Source of the DNA: Actinomortierella ambigua
Taxonomy: Eukaryota; Mortierellomycota; Mortierellomycetes; Mortierellales; Mortierellaceae
Direction: 5' to 3'
NCBI GenBank assembly: GCA_016098155.1
Contig: JAAAJB010000243.1
Span: 1-48,912, forward strand
DNA: 48,912 nucleotides
The translations under genes were made by a program, and so were the position numbers. How positions within the stretch are numbered: the first letter of the stretch is position 1; every line of letters starts with the position of its first letter. This document shows positions 11,113 through 24,970 of the stretch, in pieces. The notes beneath the pieces were generated by a model that worked only from the letters and a program-made list of their open reading frames with translations, was not told the origin of the DNA and made no database searches.

Positions 11113-11239
11113 ACACATCTCTTCTTTTCTTCACACGACAAAAAACCCTTTTCCTACTTGCTTCCCCTACAGCTTACCACCCTAGACTCCCTCATATCCG
11201 TACAACCCCACACTTCACACACACTCTTTTTTTTTCATC

Positions 11240-11584
11240 ATGGAGAAGATCATTTACAAGACCAAGGACATCGATGTCAACCTGCCTGATCTGTTTGTGT
11301 TGGCGGAGCCCGGCATGACTGCCAAGTACCGCGAGCAGCGCCGGCACCAAGGCGCTCACCGCAAGCATCCGTCCAAAGACTCCGATCTTAACGAGCCCGC
11401 GCTTGCACTGGTCGATGTGGTGCAGTCGTACGCAGTTTTCCAGACCGAGACTGGCAAGGGCTTCTCTGGCAACATTGACCGTCCTTCCAAGGCCTCTCTT
11501 TACTCGATCTTTGGCACTGAGAACGAGGAGGAGGTCGTCGAACGGATCATCCTCGATGGCGAGATCCAGCGCACCCATGCTTAA
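11240..11584 (+). CDS. RTC3: SBDS N-terminal-domain protein, Rtc3-like
   Basis: This intronless frame encodes 114 residues, close to yeast Rtc3 (Yhr087w). It holds a single domain related to the N-terminal (FYSH) domain of the SBDS ribosome maturation factor: ALVDVVQSYAVFQT, then TGKGFSGNIDRPSK (the loop conserved between Rtc3 and SBDS proteins), then LYSIFGTENEEEVVERII. The protein lacks the other SBDS domains. Rtc3-type proteins are small, stress-induced in yeast and linked to RNA metabolism; molecular activity is not established. The leader AATCATCATGG-like context and TATA box support the start. The gene name is by domain architecture and length. Confidence 0.8.
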   Translation: MEKIIYKTKDIDVNLPDLFVLAEPGMTAKYREQRRHQGAHRKHPSKDSDLNEPALALVDVVQSYAVFQTETGKGFSGNIDRPSKASLYSIFGTENEEEVVERIILDGEIQRTHA

Positions 11585-11671
11585 ACGCAAGTGGTTACGA
11601 TAGGCCACCCACAGCTACTAGGTCCCTTCCCTCATCCACCCCACTCCCAGTCCTTTTTGTCAATACACGTC

Positions 11672-11677
11672 AATAAA
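11672..11677 (+). terminator. Polyadenylation signal AATAAA
   Basis: AATAAA lies 88 bp after the RTC3-like stop codon, followed by a T-rich element. Confidence 0.5.
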
Positions 11678-12068
11678 TAGCAGTTTTGTATATTTCCTTG
11701 GTTTCAAGCATTTGTTTGTTGAAGTAGAGAGTTCCACGGCGTTTACGAGCCAACGAAAAGCAGTCGCGCTGCTGGGTTGTGTGTGCACAACAAAAACACG
11801 CTCTTCAAATAATTATTGCTGCCAACAGAGTGTCCCAAATAATACCTTTTTTTTTTTTATAGCTGCAATAATAATTGACATTTCATCTTTCGCTTCGCCA
11901 CTCCCTCTTCATCTCTTTCTTTCTTGCTCTCCTTCCCCTCTCCCCTCCCCTGGAATTGTTTGAGTGAGAGTGTCGTCGCATCCTTTCCCTGGCATCGGCT
12001 TTGAAATTGTTCGTACCCTTCCTTCACCTGCCCCTCCCCCCCATTCATTCATTCATTCATTCATCACA
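11678..12068. other. Promoter and leader region of NMA111
   Basis: No gene is visible. A long pyrimidine-rich leader ends in a CATT tetranucleotide run (12043-12062) just before the NMA111 start codon. Confidence 0.6.
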
Positions 12069-15000
12069 ATGGACATTGACCTCGTAGACTCGCCAGCCAC
12101 AAATGTGTCGACCCCTTCTGGCGAAAACGTCCCCCCGCCCCACAAGCGACGCCGCACCGAGACATTGTCCGATCGGGACTCTATCCAGGGAGACGAGCCC
12201 TCTTCGGCAACAGAGGACCATCGACAGAACGGCGCCCTGTCCTCGTCGGAGAACGGCCTCCTCCCGGACACCAACACGCCCCAGCCTGATGGCGACTTGT
12301 CGGCAGCGCATGCCGCTGCCGCTGCACCTGCCCCAAAGACGGTGATGACTGAACCGCCGCAGTGGCAGAAGGTGATCGAAAAAGCCGTCAAGGCCATCGT
12401 ATCGATCCGCTTCAGCCAGGTGGCCTCGTTTGATACAGAAGGTAACGATGGACAAGCAGAATTGTGGCAGCAGGCAGTTAAAAAGAGGAAAGGTCGGGGA
12501 AATGGCGATGATCCATGGCAGTGGTAGTTTGGGGTAGGATGAGGATTGGCCCTATTTTTTTTTTCCTTGAGGAAGCAAACTTTTTATACATGGCATCTTT
12601 CTTCTTTTTGTTGCTGTTGTTTGTTTGTTGTTGTTCTTTCCTTGCCTCCTATCCTCCTGTCCTTTCTTAACCCTCTTTCCACGAGAACGAAGCACAACAC
12701 AACACCCCAACGCCGGTGGTTCTGTGATCATGGAGAAAGACGTACGCACCATGAGCTATCTGCAATGCAATGTATCCTCACCCTTCCTCCTCGCTCACCC
12801 CTTCCCTTGCTTTCCGAATGTATTGGGTCGTGTATCACCGTGTTCTCCTCGCCTGGTCCAACCTTGTTCTTGTGCTCTGTGCCCACCCTTCCCCTGGCCT
12901 GCGCTATTCCTCCCAACCCCTATCCTAGCACATCCTTATCCTTACCTTCTCCCCCCTCCTCCTCCTTTCAATGATTGTTTTGGGTGTTTTTTTTTCTCTC
13001 TCTCTCTCTCGAGTTGTTCGTACGGGATAGAGATGGGGGGAGGAGGAAAGGGGGTTTGTATTGTGTGGCGTTTGTAGCCTTTCGAGCAAAAGTTATCTCC
13101 ATGGAGACCAAAAATGGCTCGACATGGATGCACTCCACATTGGCTTTGCAGACTATTGTGTGTGCTTTGAGCCGCTCCTTGCTTGGAACAATAAGAAACA
13201 CCCCGCAGTCTAACATCTCGCATCTTGCATCTTTCTTGCTTGCTTTTGTGTGTTTTTTTTTTCTCTGATAACCCCCTTTTTTCGTTTGCGCAGGTCCCGA
13301 AACATCTGAAGCCTCAGGATTCATCGTTGATGCCGAGAAGGGCCTGATCTTGACCAACAGGCATGTAACCACACACGAGGACGCTTGTGGTGCCTCCACA
13401 CTACGCAATGTCAACGAGGTTAACTGCTTTTTTAACACCGGTTTGGTTTGGTTTATTTTTTTTTGTTCAATCCCTCTTTTATAGACATGTTACTTGCGCA
13501 GGACCATTTGTCGGCGAGGCAGTATGCCATGATCATGAGGAGGTGGACGTTTTCCCGGTGTACCGCGACCCCATTCATGACTTTGGTTTCCTCAAATTTG
13601 ATCCCTCCAAGATCAAATACATGAAGGTGACCCAGATCGAACTGGCACCAGAGGCTGCCAAGATTGGTATCGACATTCGTGTTGTCGGTAACGATGCAGG
13701 AGAGAAGCTGTCCATTTTGTCAGGATCCATCTCTCGACTTGATCGCAATGCTCCGGAATATGGCGACTTGACCTACAACGATTTCAAGTATGTCTCCGCA
13801 CACTCTCAAACATGCCTTCTCTCTTTCAATCGAGGAAGAAAAAGAAAAAAAAAAGGCCCCAGCAGTGTCAAAAGTGAGGATATCAAAAAAAAAACAGCGA
13901 ACGCCATTTCTCATCAATTTTCTTTCCCCCTCCTCTTGCTTGTCTTAAAATAGCACATTCTATCTCCAAGCCGCGTCGAGCACGAGTGGAGGATCAAGTG
14001 GATCACCCGTAATTGACATCAACGGAAAGGCAGTTGCGTTGCAGGCAGGAGGTTCCCTTCGGGCAGCGACGGATTTCTTCTTCCCATTGGATCGTGTCGT
14101 GAGTGCACTGAATTACATCCGAGAGGACAAACCAGTGCCCCGAGGCACGATTCAGACCCAGTTTTTGTACCGACCCTTTGACGAGACAAGACGGTTAGGA
14201 TTGAGTCCAGAGACAGAGGCCCTGGTGCGCCGCACGTTCCCCGAGGAGATTGGTATGCTGGTCGCCGAGACAGTTCTGCCCAAGGGTCCGGCGTGTGACG
14301 AGATTGAAGAGGGCGATATTCTGTTGTCGATCAACGGCAAGTTCATCACCAAGTTTGTCCCGCTTGAAGACTGTCTGGATAGCAATGTCGGCAACGAAGT
14401 GGTGGTGGAGACGGAGCGAGGAGGCGTGCGTCGCAAGTTTACGCTCAAGGTGCAGGATCTACACAGCATCACGCCGGATCGGTACGTGGAGATTGGAGGC
14501 GCCAAGGTGAACCAGCTTAGCTACCAGCTGGCCCGGAGCTACTGTGTCCCTGTCAGCGGCGTCTATGTGTCGGAGCCCGTGGGTATTTTCCGGTTCGAAG
14601 GCCCGGATCGTGGGTGGATTCTGTCGTCGATCGACAACCACCCTGTGCAGACATTGGATGAGTTTGTGGAGGTGATGCAGACGATCCCTGATCGCGAGCG
14701 GGTGCCGATCGTCTATTACAGCATCACGGATGTTCATACAACCAGCATTGCCGTCGTCCAGATTGATCGCCACTGGAGCCGGGCACGTATTGCGGTCAGA
14801 AATGACAAGACGGGCATCTGGGACTTTACGCCGCTCAAGCCGCCACTGCCACCCATGACCCTCGTTCCTCAGACGGCAAGATTCCTCGAGTTGGACGAGT
14901 CGCTCGGACCAGCCAAGGAGTTGTTCAGCAGCATGGTCAAGGTCAGCTACTACATGCCATGCCGTATCGACGGTTTCCCACGGAGTCGGGTAAGTCTTGA

Positions 15001-16613
15001 TTTTGAGCATTACTAGTCTTTGAATGAACTGCTTGAAGTGATCTGTGATATGAGCATATTCTTACCTATCTATTTATCGCTCTATTTTATTTTTATCGTT
15101 TTTTTTATAGAAATTCGGAGCTGGTCTCGTGTTGGATGCGGAGCGTGGTTTGGTGGTGGTGTCGCGTAACATTGTGCCATTCTCGATGGGCGACTTGAAC
15201 CTGACGTTTGCAGACTCGATCATCATTCCAGGCAAGGTTGTGTACCTGCACCCGACCCACAACGTCGCCTTCCTCTCCTACAACCCCGAGCTTGTCGGCA
15301 ACACACCCGTCAAGTCGGCCAGGATCTCTTCCAGCTATCTGGTTCAGGGCCACCAAGTGTCGCTGGTGGCGTTCAACCACAACCAGCGGCCCGTGTGCTT
15401 GAGGACGGTCGTCACCGACATCACGAGCGTCACGATCCCCTACAACGGCACGCCTCGTTTCCGCGGCATCAACCTGGACGCGATCACGTTGGACACGCCG
15501 CTGGCGCAGCAATGTTCGTCCGGTGTCCTGGCCGATGCCGAGGGCTGCGTGCAAGGGTTGTGGCTGTCGTACCTGGGAGAGCGCAACCAGAGCAACCGGG
15601 ACAACGAGTATCACCTGGGTCTGCACATCTCGACGATCCTCCCGATTCTGGAGCCGATGCGGATGGGCCAGACGCCCGAGCTGCGGTCGCTGAACATTGA
15701 GGTGATGCCCGTGCAAATGTCGCAGGCGCGCCAGATGGGACTCACGGACGAGTGGGTGCGCAAGGTCGAGGAGGCGAATCCGTCGCGGCACCAGCTGTTT
15801 ATGATCCGACGGACAGAGACCGGGTCTGTGTCGGCGTCGATTCTGCAGGAGCTGGACCTGATTCTGAGCATTGATGGACAGGTGATCACGCGCATGTATG
15901 AGCTGGATGTTCAGTACAAGGCGCTGGAGCTCGATATTGTTGTGCTGCGCAAGAAGAAGGAGGTTGCGTTGCGCGTCCCCACCGAACTCGTCGATGGTAA
16001 GGGAACAAGCCGCGTCGTCTTTTGGGCGGGCGCCATGTTGCACGAGCCCCACAAGGCGGTCCTGCAGCAGAGCAAGACCCTGCCGAGCCGCGTCTATGTC
16101 AGTGCGCGGTCCAAGGGTTCCCCTTCGTACATGTATGGGATGGTGCCGACGATGTGGATCACACATATCAATGGCACGCCGACGCCGTCGCTCGATGCCT
16201 TCCTCAAGGCCGTGCGCCATTGTCCGGACAACTCGTATGTGCGCGTCAAGACGATGAGCTTTGATCAGATCCCCATGGTCCTCAGCATCAAGATCAACAA
16301 GCACTATTGGCCCACTGCCGACATGGTCCGTGACGACAATGAGGAGTGTGGATGGCGCAAGGTCAACGATGCTACGGATGATGGCCCTGAGAACGACGAG
16401 TCCAAGGAGCGCAAGACCTCGCTCTCAGACTCGTCTGCAATGACGTCTGCCGCGAACGACGCCAAGGAGGGCGAAGCTGGCGAGAGCATCGAAGCGCGAC
16501 AGGGTCGTAAGCGGAATTCTTCATCCGAAGGGGACACATCTGCCGTGATGGTCGATGGCGACGATGTCGATATGGACGACACCACTGACGAAGTTGTTGG
16601 AGTTGCTGCTTAG
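12069..16613 (+). CDS. NMA111: HtrA-type serine protease Nma111
   Basis: Exons 12069-12441, 13294-13360, 13485-13787, 13954-14989 and 15111-16613 encode 1093 residues, slightly longer than yeast Nma111. Intron 2 (13361-13484) must use a GC donor (CAG|GCATGT) to keep frame and produce [13 protein letters not shown]. The N-terminus is disordered with a basic nuclear-localisation-like KRRR. The protease domain shows the triad inferred as His148 (TNRHV), Asp179 (HDFGFLKFD) and Ser265 (GSSGSPV). PDZ domains follow, then a second protease-like half ([12 protein letters not shown]) lacking an evident triad, more PDZ sequence, and an acidic Ser/Asp tail ending DDVDMDD. Family role: a nuclear protease that degrades anti-apoptotic Bir1 and supports heat tolerance. 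Intron 1 is long (852 nt). Confidence 0.95.
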
Positions 16614-17050
16614 AGTTATTTTTTTTTTTCATTATTTTTTTATATTCAGTTGTAGACACTACAAAAAAAAAACAATTTTTGGTCGTATTTCACCTCCCCG
16701 TCTTGGCATCGTGCTGTGTAGCCCATTCCCTTTGAAAGCGCAAATTCGACTTCACTTAAATTTGTTCACGCTCAAAACTGTGTTCCTGGCTATGTTGACT
16801 GACACTCTGAGCCATGGATTGGTTATAGAGACAGCTCACAGACACCATAGCAATGCATGACACCTCGGTGCTCCTCTAGTGACGTTCATGAGGAAACATA
16901 ATTATCCATTCTAACAGCTCCTTCTCCCGGCTCAACAATAATGTACCAGAGTGTGTCTTAAGTGAATGTCGATTATGCGCTTCTGTTCACGCTTTACATT
17001 GGACATGGTCACGATCTAGCTATGGGGGTAACTATGGGGTGGTACAACTT
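16614..17050. other. Convergent intergenic region NMA111 / RPAP1
   Basis: The 437 bp between two stop codons facing each other contain only T- and A-runs after NMA111 and no gene or RNA that I can recognise. Confidence 0.6.
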
Positions 17051-20000
17051 TTAATAGCGACCTTGGTGGTGAGAAGGGTGCAGAGGTTGACGGTGATATT
17101 GATGGTGGTGCTGGTGATACTGAACATATCCGCTCGATCCAGCTCGACTGTGCCCGTAATGATTTCCTCCACTTCCACCGCCACCTCCTCCAAAGTGAGC
17201 TGGCCCAGCTCCTCCTACCCCTCCACTTGGCTGACTGCCGGGAAGCCAACCCCCAGCAGCAGCGATGGCATTCTCCAACCGGTCATGGCCCTCCTGGCCA
17301 AGCAGACCTACAATCCACTCCATGCGGCTCTCGAGGTACAGGCTACGACGCTCCAAGAAACACTCGGGCGGGACCGACAGCGACCCATGCTCAGCCACAC
17401 TGCCGCCACCGCTGGAGCCACGGCTCGTCGTTGTCGTCGTCGTCGTTGTTGTCGTGCTGCCCAAACTAACGCTGCGCGGGACACCTGCTGCTCCTCCTCC
17501 TCCGGTGCTTTCCTCCGCTCCACCACTGACACCCAGCGACGACGGTCGTCGTCCGTCCTGTCCGCGCGATGGTGCCAGGCTATTGGCCGAGAAGCTAGGC
17601 GACATGGGCGAAAAGGCCGTCAGGCTCGAGATGGAGCCCTGGCGATGGCTCATGGCGCGGTGCGTCACCTGGCCCGTCTCGGCATCCGGCAGCAGCACTG
17701 CATAGTTGCGCTGGTCATACTGGAACCAGTCGCGCACCGCCTCCTCGGATTTCGATGACATGACGATTGCGCGCGCGATCGACTCGCGCTCCAGATCTTG
17801 GCTGGTGCCTGTGGCCTTTGTCTGCTCCTGCTGCTGCTGTTGTTGGTCTTGAGCTTGCTCTGTCATCGTCGTCTCCATTGCACTGCTGCTCTGACCCCCT
17901 CCCCCTCCCCCACGCGACTTAAACTTGAGACGAGGTGGGCCTGGCGCTCGGATCTGCAGTGGCCCAAAGGCCACGCGTGCTAGATGATGGACGGCAATCC
18001 AGTACAGGGCCGGGTTCCGCTGCTTGATAACCCTGCCGCTGACGACAGCCTTGAGATAGTGGCTCACGACCTCGCTGTCCACAACCGTGTGAGGGCTGCC
18101 ACTGCCAGGGTGGGTATCCGCTCCAGTCGACTCGAGCAGCGTGAGCAGTGAGCCAGGATCCACAGCGTCCCAACATGTCGTCACGGCGCTCAACGAGTTG
18201 TAGCCCTCAGACCAGATGAGCAACTGGTACTCCTTGGAGATCGCCATCGCTGGGAAGATGAGTCGCGCCGCCGTTGCCTGATACTGCAACACGGTGCCCG
18301 TCATAAACACGTTGTCCATAAAGTTCTTCATAAACTGGTAGAACGGCAGAGGCGCACACAGCGTCGACAGGATCGCTTCCGAGACTGGATTCACCTTGTC
18401 GTCCTCGTGTCGCACCAGCCCACTATCGCCTTTGGTGCTGAAATGGTCCAGCAGCCGGTTGATGGTCATGTTCACTTCATGATCAATAAATCCATCTTCC
18501 TCCTCTTCCTCCTCCTCCTCCTCCTCCTCGCCATCAGTGTTGCTATTGCCACCACGAGCGCCACCACGACCATCCTCCTTCTCAAAATCGTCCTCCGCCG
18601 TTCGCTCGGGTTCCATCTCGCCCTCGAGCGTCAGCAGCTTGAGCACGGCCATATAGATGAGCTCAAACGAGATACCATCCAGCGTCTGCAACAGCGAATA
18701 TACGAAATCCAACGCACAATGTGCCACGGACGTCGCAGCAATCATCGCACCGGACTCTTCCTCGACATACGTCAGCTTAGAGCGGTAGAGGATATCAATC
18801 GGATAGAACAGCCAGCTAAACAACGGCTGCGCCGAGATGCTGCTATAGTCCAAGACCATGCTTTTCACCCCTTTACCATTCGAGCTCGTCAATGCCTGCG
18901 ACCGCTCCAGATCCCGCTCGCTCTTGATGAAGCACTGGTGATACATCGGCTCCAACACGCGCTTCACCACAGCGACTTGCTGGGTGTTTTGAGATAGCAG
19001 CTTGTTCAACACCCGCTCGTGGAACACAATGTTGTGCAGCACCCCATGGCCAATCGCCTCATCACCCGGCAGCACCACCTGCAGCAGCGAAAGCGCCGTC
19101 GCCTGGAATAACGGGAACAGGGTCAGCTTTGTATGCGAGCTGTTGCTCGGGTCTTGGTGGAACAACAAGTTGTCCATCGACCGCAACCAATGCCAGATGA
19201 AATACACTGCATGTCGACTGATGAACGCCATCCAGGGCGGCAGCGTCACAGGGATCTTGTCCTGGATCGCCAATTGGTGCGACGTTAACGACTCAACCAA
19301 CTCCACAATGTTGCCCGACACCAGCACTGCCACCGTCTCGGGCAGGATCCGAGCCGGCGAGTTGGTCAGACGCGCCAAGTAATACATGGTCGTCAAGTGC
19401 GCCGACAGGTACTCGGAGCCGATCGACATGTCCAACAACCCTTGTCCGATCGACCGCAACGACAGTGGATTGTTCAGCGATACAGGCGTATGAGGCACCC
19501 GGTGGTCCTCCAAATGCTCGGGCGCGCCCGCCGCAACCAGCTCCACCAACCGCGTATGGACAGCCACCAGCATCTTGGACTTGCCCCATGCTGGCACGTT
19601 CAAAGTGCTCCACAACCGGCCCAGGATCGCCACATCCTCGGGCGGGTTCGTCGGCAGGTAGCGCGACCATGTGCTCAGGAACCGCGTCACCGATGCCACC
19701 AGCATCACATCCTCGCGAAGCTCCCAGCCATCAACGCTGCCTTTCGCCAGCGGTCGTAGCACCGCTTGACCAAACTGCTCATAGGCCTGCAGCGCCACGT
19801 CCAAAAACGCTGTCGGCTGCGCCCAATGCAGCACGTGCTCTGGCGTCGTCCGGTGGGCATCGCCCGCCGCATGGGTCCAGACTGTCAAGAGTTGGAAAAA
19901 CATGGTCAACTTGCGCGTCAGCGCCGACTGCACCAAGAGGGTTACTCCCTCTTCTTCTTTTTCTTTTTCTTTCGTCGTAGTCGTCGCCGTTGCGCGATCC

Positions 20001-22866
20001 TGGATTGTCTGAGCAATGTCGCGCAGCAGGATCGTCTGCAAACTGTCGCCGAGCACGTTGCAATACAGGCCATACGCGGCCAAGGATCGATACAGCTTCA
20101 TGACGCTTGTCTGGATCGTGATGCTCTCCACTTGCTCGATCTTGGCCTCTGGCGATAGCACCACAAAACGAAGCAAGGGCTCGAGCACGCCTGCATCCAC
20201 CATCGACACTGCATATGCCTTGGAGCTACGCACAATCTGGTCCAGAATCTCAATAGTCCAGCGAGTGCACCGGAGCTCGGCCGCCGGGGCATCCGATGGC
20301 CACGAGATATGGATGAATCGCTTGACTAGGGCCTGCATCAAACCCTCACACTCGTAGATCGCCTGGGCTGCATCCGTGTTGTGCTTCAGCAACGAACGCA
20401 GCACACCTAGCACCTGCAAGTTGGTCGCCGCCGGCAGACGGCAAACGTCGATCAGATACCGCAAGCGTGGGACCACCTTCATCGCCAGCAGACCCCTGTT
20501 CGGGTCCTTGGAGGCCAAGATGGCATGCGCACGGATAGTATCCTCATCCTCCGTGCCTTGCTCCTGGCTCGTGTTGAGCGAGTCTGGCTTGAGCTCCATT
20601 CCAGCAAACTTGGTTGCAGTCTGTTGCAGATTGTATTGCAGATTGATCCGTTCGTAGCCTCGATCCAGATAGTCCAGCGACTCCCACACCGAGTGCTCGT
20701 GCGGCTCCTCCACCCAGGGGCATGCCCAGGCCGAGATAGCATTCATAGCCGCCACAAGTCCAGAGTCGGTCTTGTCGTCCAGCGCCGCGCGGAGGTACAC
20801 GGGCGCACGCAGCGAGTCGATCAGCCAGCGCAGGATACTCGCACGCACATCAAAAGGTGCATAGTCTGGGTCGCGGCAGCGGAGAAGGACTTTGCTAATG
20901 ACGTTCAGGGGCAGAATCCGTTGGCTGGGGACGCTCGATCGGATAAGATGCAGGAGCTCCGATAGAGTATAGCCGGCCTTGGTCGGGTCCTGACCGTGGT
21001 GATGCAGGCCCAAATGCATGGGCACCTCTTGGCCTTCCTCCAACAGCTTTCCTGAAAAGTCAAAGCGATAGTGTGCGGCCGCCGGATCTGCCTCAGTGGC
21101 TGTGTATGGCTGGACGCCTGGTGCCAGCGCCTTGCCCGTGGTGCCCTTGGGCCCCAGGGAGGGGTCGTCGATGCCCATCCACTCGAGCTTTTCGGGCTCT
21201 GCAGATACAGTGGCGTAGTACTTTCGCTTCAGCGCCAGCGGGTGATCACCTTCCTCCTCCTCGTGACGCTTGGCCGCAAACGATGAGGACGAGGACGAGG
21301 TGTGTGAGCTAATATCCTCCATCTTGACAAGCTTGTCCTCGATCTTGACCCCCTCCGAAAACGACACACGACGCTGAATTGAGTTTCGATTGCTGGAAGG
21401 GTCGCCTCCACTGCTGCTGCTGCTGGCATCTGCACTGCTGGCGCCTACGGTGTCGATATGAGTGCCAGCAACACCGCCCCGTTCCCTCAGTTTCTTAATG
21501 AGTTCAGGACTGAGAGCCTGCATCAATTCTTCTTGAGCCCGCTGAATTTCCTCCGCACTCATGCTGGCCAGTTTCTGTCGGTTCTCCTCGTCAATCTGTT
21601 GCAACAGTGTCGACTGTTGCGACTCTGACGTAGGCTTGCGAAGAGCTGAAGGTGGCATTCCTGCTGGCCGTGGTGGGCGTGATGGATCTGATATATGTTT
21701 GAGATACAATTCCATGTTAGGCCAACCAATTGATATGAGCGGTGTGTCTATCTTTTTTTTTTATCAGATCAGAATCAATGATTTTCTGTACCTTTGCGAT
21801 CAAGTGATGATGGTCTTTGCTTCACTGCAAGATTGACGAGCGATGGCTCCTGAGCACCAGGCGACGCGATAGACTGCGGTATCCGCTGGGACTGTGATGT
21901 GGTATGGGTAGGGGTCGAGGGGTTAGCGACATCCGTGTCGAGGGATGACGTATCGACACTAGCCCCTGACGCCTTGCCCTGTGCCGCCGCAAGTCGCTGG
22001 GCAAACAGGCTCTTGCCCTTGGTCGCTTTGACCCCGCCTAGCCGAGAGGAAGCAGACGGTGGTTGCGTCATAGAGCCAAAGGCAGTGGTAGGAGCTGTTG
22101 GGGCCACGACGTCTCCCGTAGGTTTCTCGCGCACGCTATCTGACAGCATGGCGCCCAGGGAACCGAGCGTGGCCGTGCGCACAGATGCTTTCTCCAATCG
22201 ATCGCGGGTCTGATTTTCCGTCTCAGGCTCCATGAACTCGTCCTCAAGCTCATAGTTGTCTACTTCGTCATCGCTGCCACTAGGCAGTTCGTCCAGGTCA
22301 ATCTCAAAGCGTTCGCCAGTGGTGGGGAAGTGTGAGCGTGGGGGCTTGATCGACCGACTAGGCAAGAACCCAGTCTTCGTCGTCCTGCGCGAGCTGGCGA
22401 CCGTGGGCTCGATGGTTGGCGGCCTGTCTGGCAGCTGGTTGCTGTTGTTATCATCGGGGGAGCCAAGCATCACAACATCCTTCTCTAGGGGTGGCGGTAC
22501 TGCGTCATCGTCATCATCGTCGTCATCACCGCTGTTCCTCGCGGCACTGGAGGGGAGACGTGTAGTATTACTGTCACTACTACCGACCGTTGGCGGTGCT
22601 GCAGAACGGACGACAGAGACTGCAGGGCGCTGGACACGAATGGCCTTAGCGGCAGGTCTGTCTTGCGTCTGCAGAAACTCGTCCTGCATGGCTAGGAGGT
22701 CGTCCTCTGTGTCAAGGAAGCGACGGCGTTCGCGCACAATCGTTGCGTGTTCATACGCGCGTGACGCTTCGTCTCCACCGCCATCAACGGCGGTAGAAGG
22801 ACGAGGCCTTGGTCTCACACCGACAGAGTCAGCGTTGAGTTGGGGACGAGAAGGATGCTGGTCCAT
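17051..22866 (-). CDS. RPAP1: RNA polymerase II-associated protein 1 (RPAP1 / Rba50 family)
   Basis: Two exons, 22866-21792 and 21687-17051, encode 1903 residues, longer than animal RPAP1 because of disordered regions. The 104-nt intron has GTACAG, a CTAAC branch point and CAG, and joins in frame at an Asp codon. The first exon is disordered and starts with a motif typical of these proteins (RRRFLDTEDDLLAMQDEFLQ). The RPAP1-N helix pair lies near residues 390-425 (SAEEIQRAQEELMQALSPE), and the RPAP1-C motif near 520-580 (EKLEWMGIDDP to YRFDFSGKLL). A long alpha-helical repeat region follows, then an Asp/Glu run and a Ser/Gly/His-rich tail. Family role: cytoplasmic assembly and nuclear import of RNA polymerase II, bridging it to chaperones and the GPN GTPases. 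An in-frame TTG region upstream of 22866 lacks an ATG. Confidence 0.93.
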
Positions 22867-23462
22867 GGGAATGGTCGTATCAGCTTTCGCTTGAGCTGCA
22901 AAGAAGCTTCCTCTCTCTGTCCAGAGGGACAAAACAAAACAACAATAAAATGTTGAGCACTACAAAAGGGTTTTTAAACACACGCGCCGTGGTCCTTGTT
23001 GAAAGGTAGCAAGCAAGGGAAGTAGAGAATGAGGCTGTGTTGCCGTGTGGAATGTGCAAATGCGTGTGTCAATGAAATGTCATGAGAAAAAAAAAAGAAG
23101 AACAGCGATAATAAAAAAGGGGGGGGGGAGGCAGGTGTGTTGTATGTGCGCAAGGGGGGAGGGAAGAGTGTGTTTTGTGTGGCTTTGACTTCCTTATCTA
23201 ATAATCGAGCTGGCAGTCTGGCACCACACCAACTTTGCCAAAAAAAATCCCACACACATACCCATGCGCACAATAGAGCTTGGAGCTGCACCTAGCGACG
23301 CAAAGGAGCGATAACAACGTGCGGAATAACAATATGCAAGATGGGTTTATTATTCTGTCTATTCACAAACATTCCTTTCCGTTATACACATGGATTACAG
23401 AAAGGGACGCAAAGAGTGGTAGAGGTCAGAGCAGAGGGGCCTCTTTTCAACATCAAGTCCAT
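22867..23462. other. RPAP1 promoter and CBR1 3' flank
   Basis: No gene is visible. Homopolymer runs (AAAAAAAAA, GGGGGGGGG around 23090-23130) mark the RPAP1 upstream region. The right part is the 3' untranslated region of the cytochrome b5 reductase gene. Confidence 0.55.

Positions 23463-24970
<1,508 letters not shown>

Noticed and set aside
13361..13364. GT donor at 13365 for NMA111 intron 2
   Set aside because: It would leave phase 0 while the next exon requires one more base pattern, breaking the conserved RHV-AGPFVG segment; the GC donor gives a perfect join.
15105..16304. 399-codon open frame antisense to NMA111
   Set aside because: His/Arg/Asp-rich reading typical of the mirror frame of a GC-rich coding exon; the sense strand encodes a clear protease.
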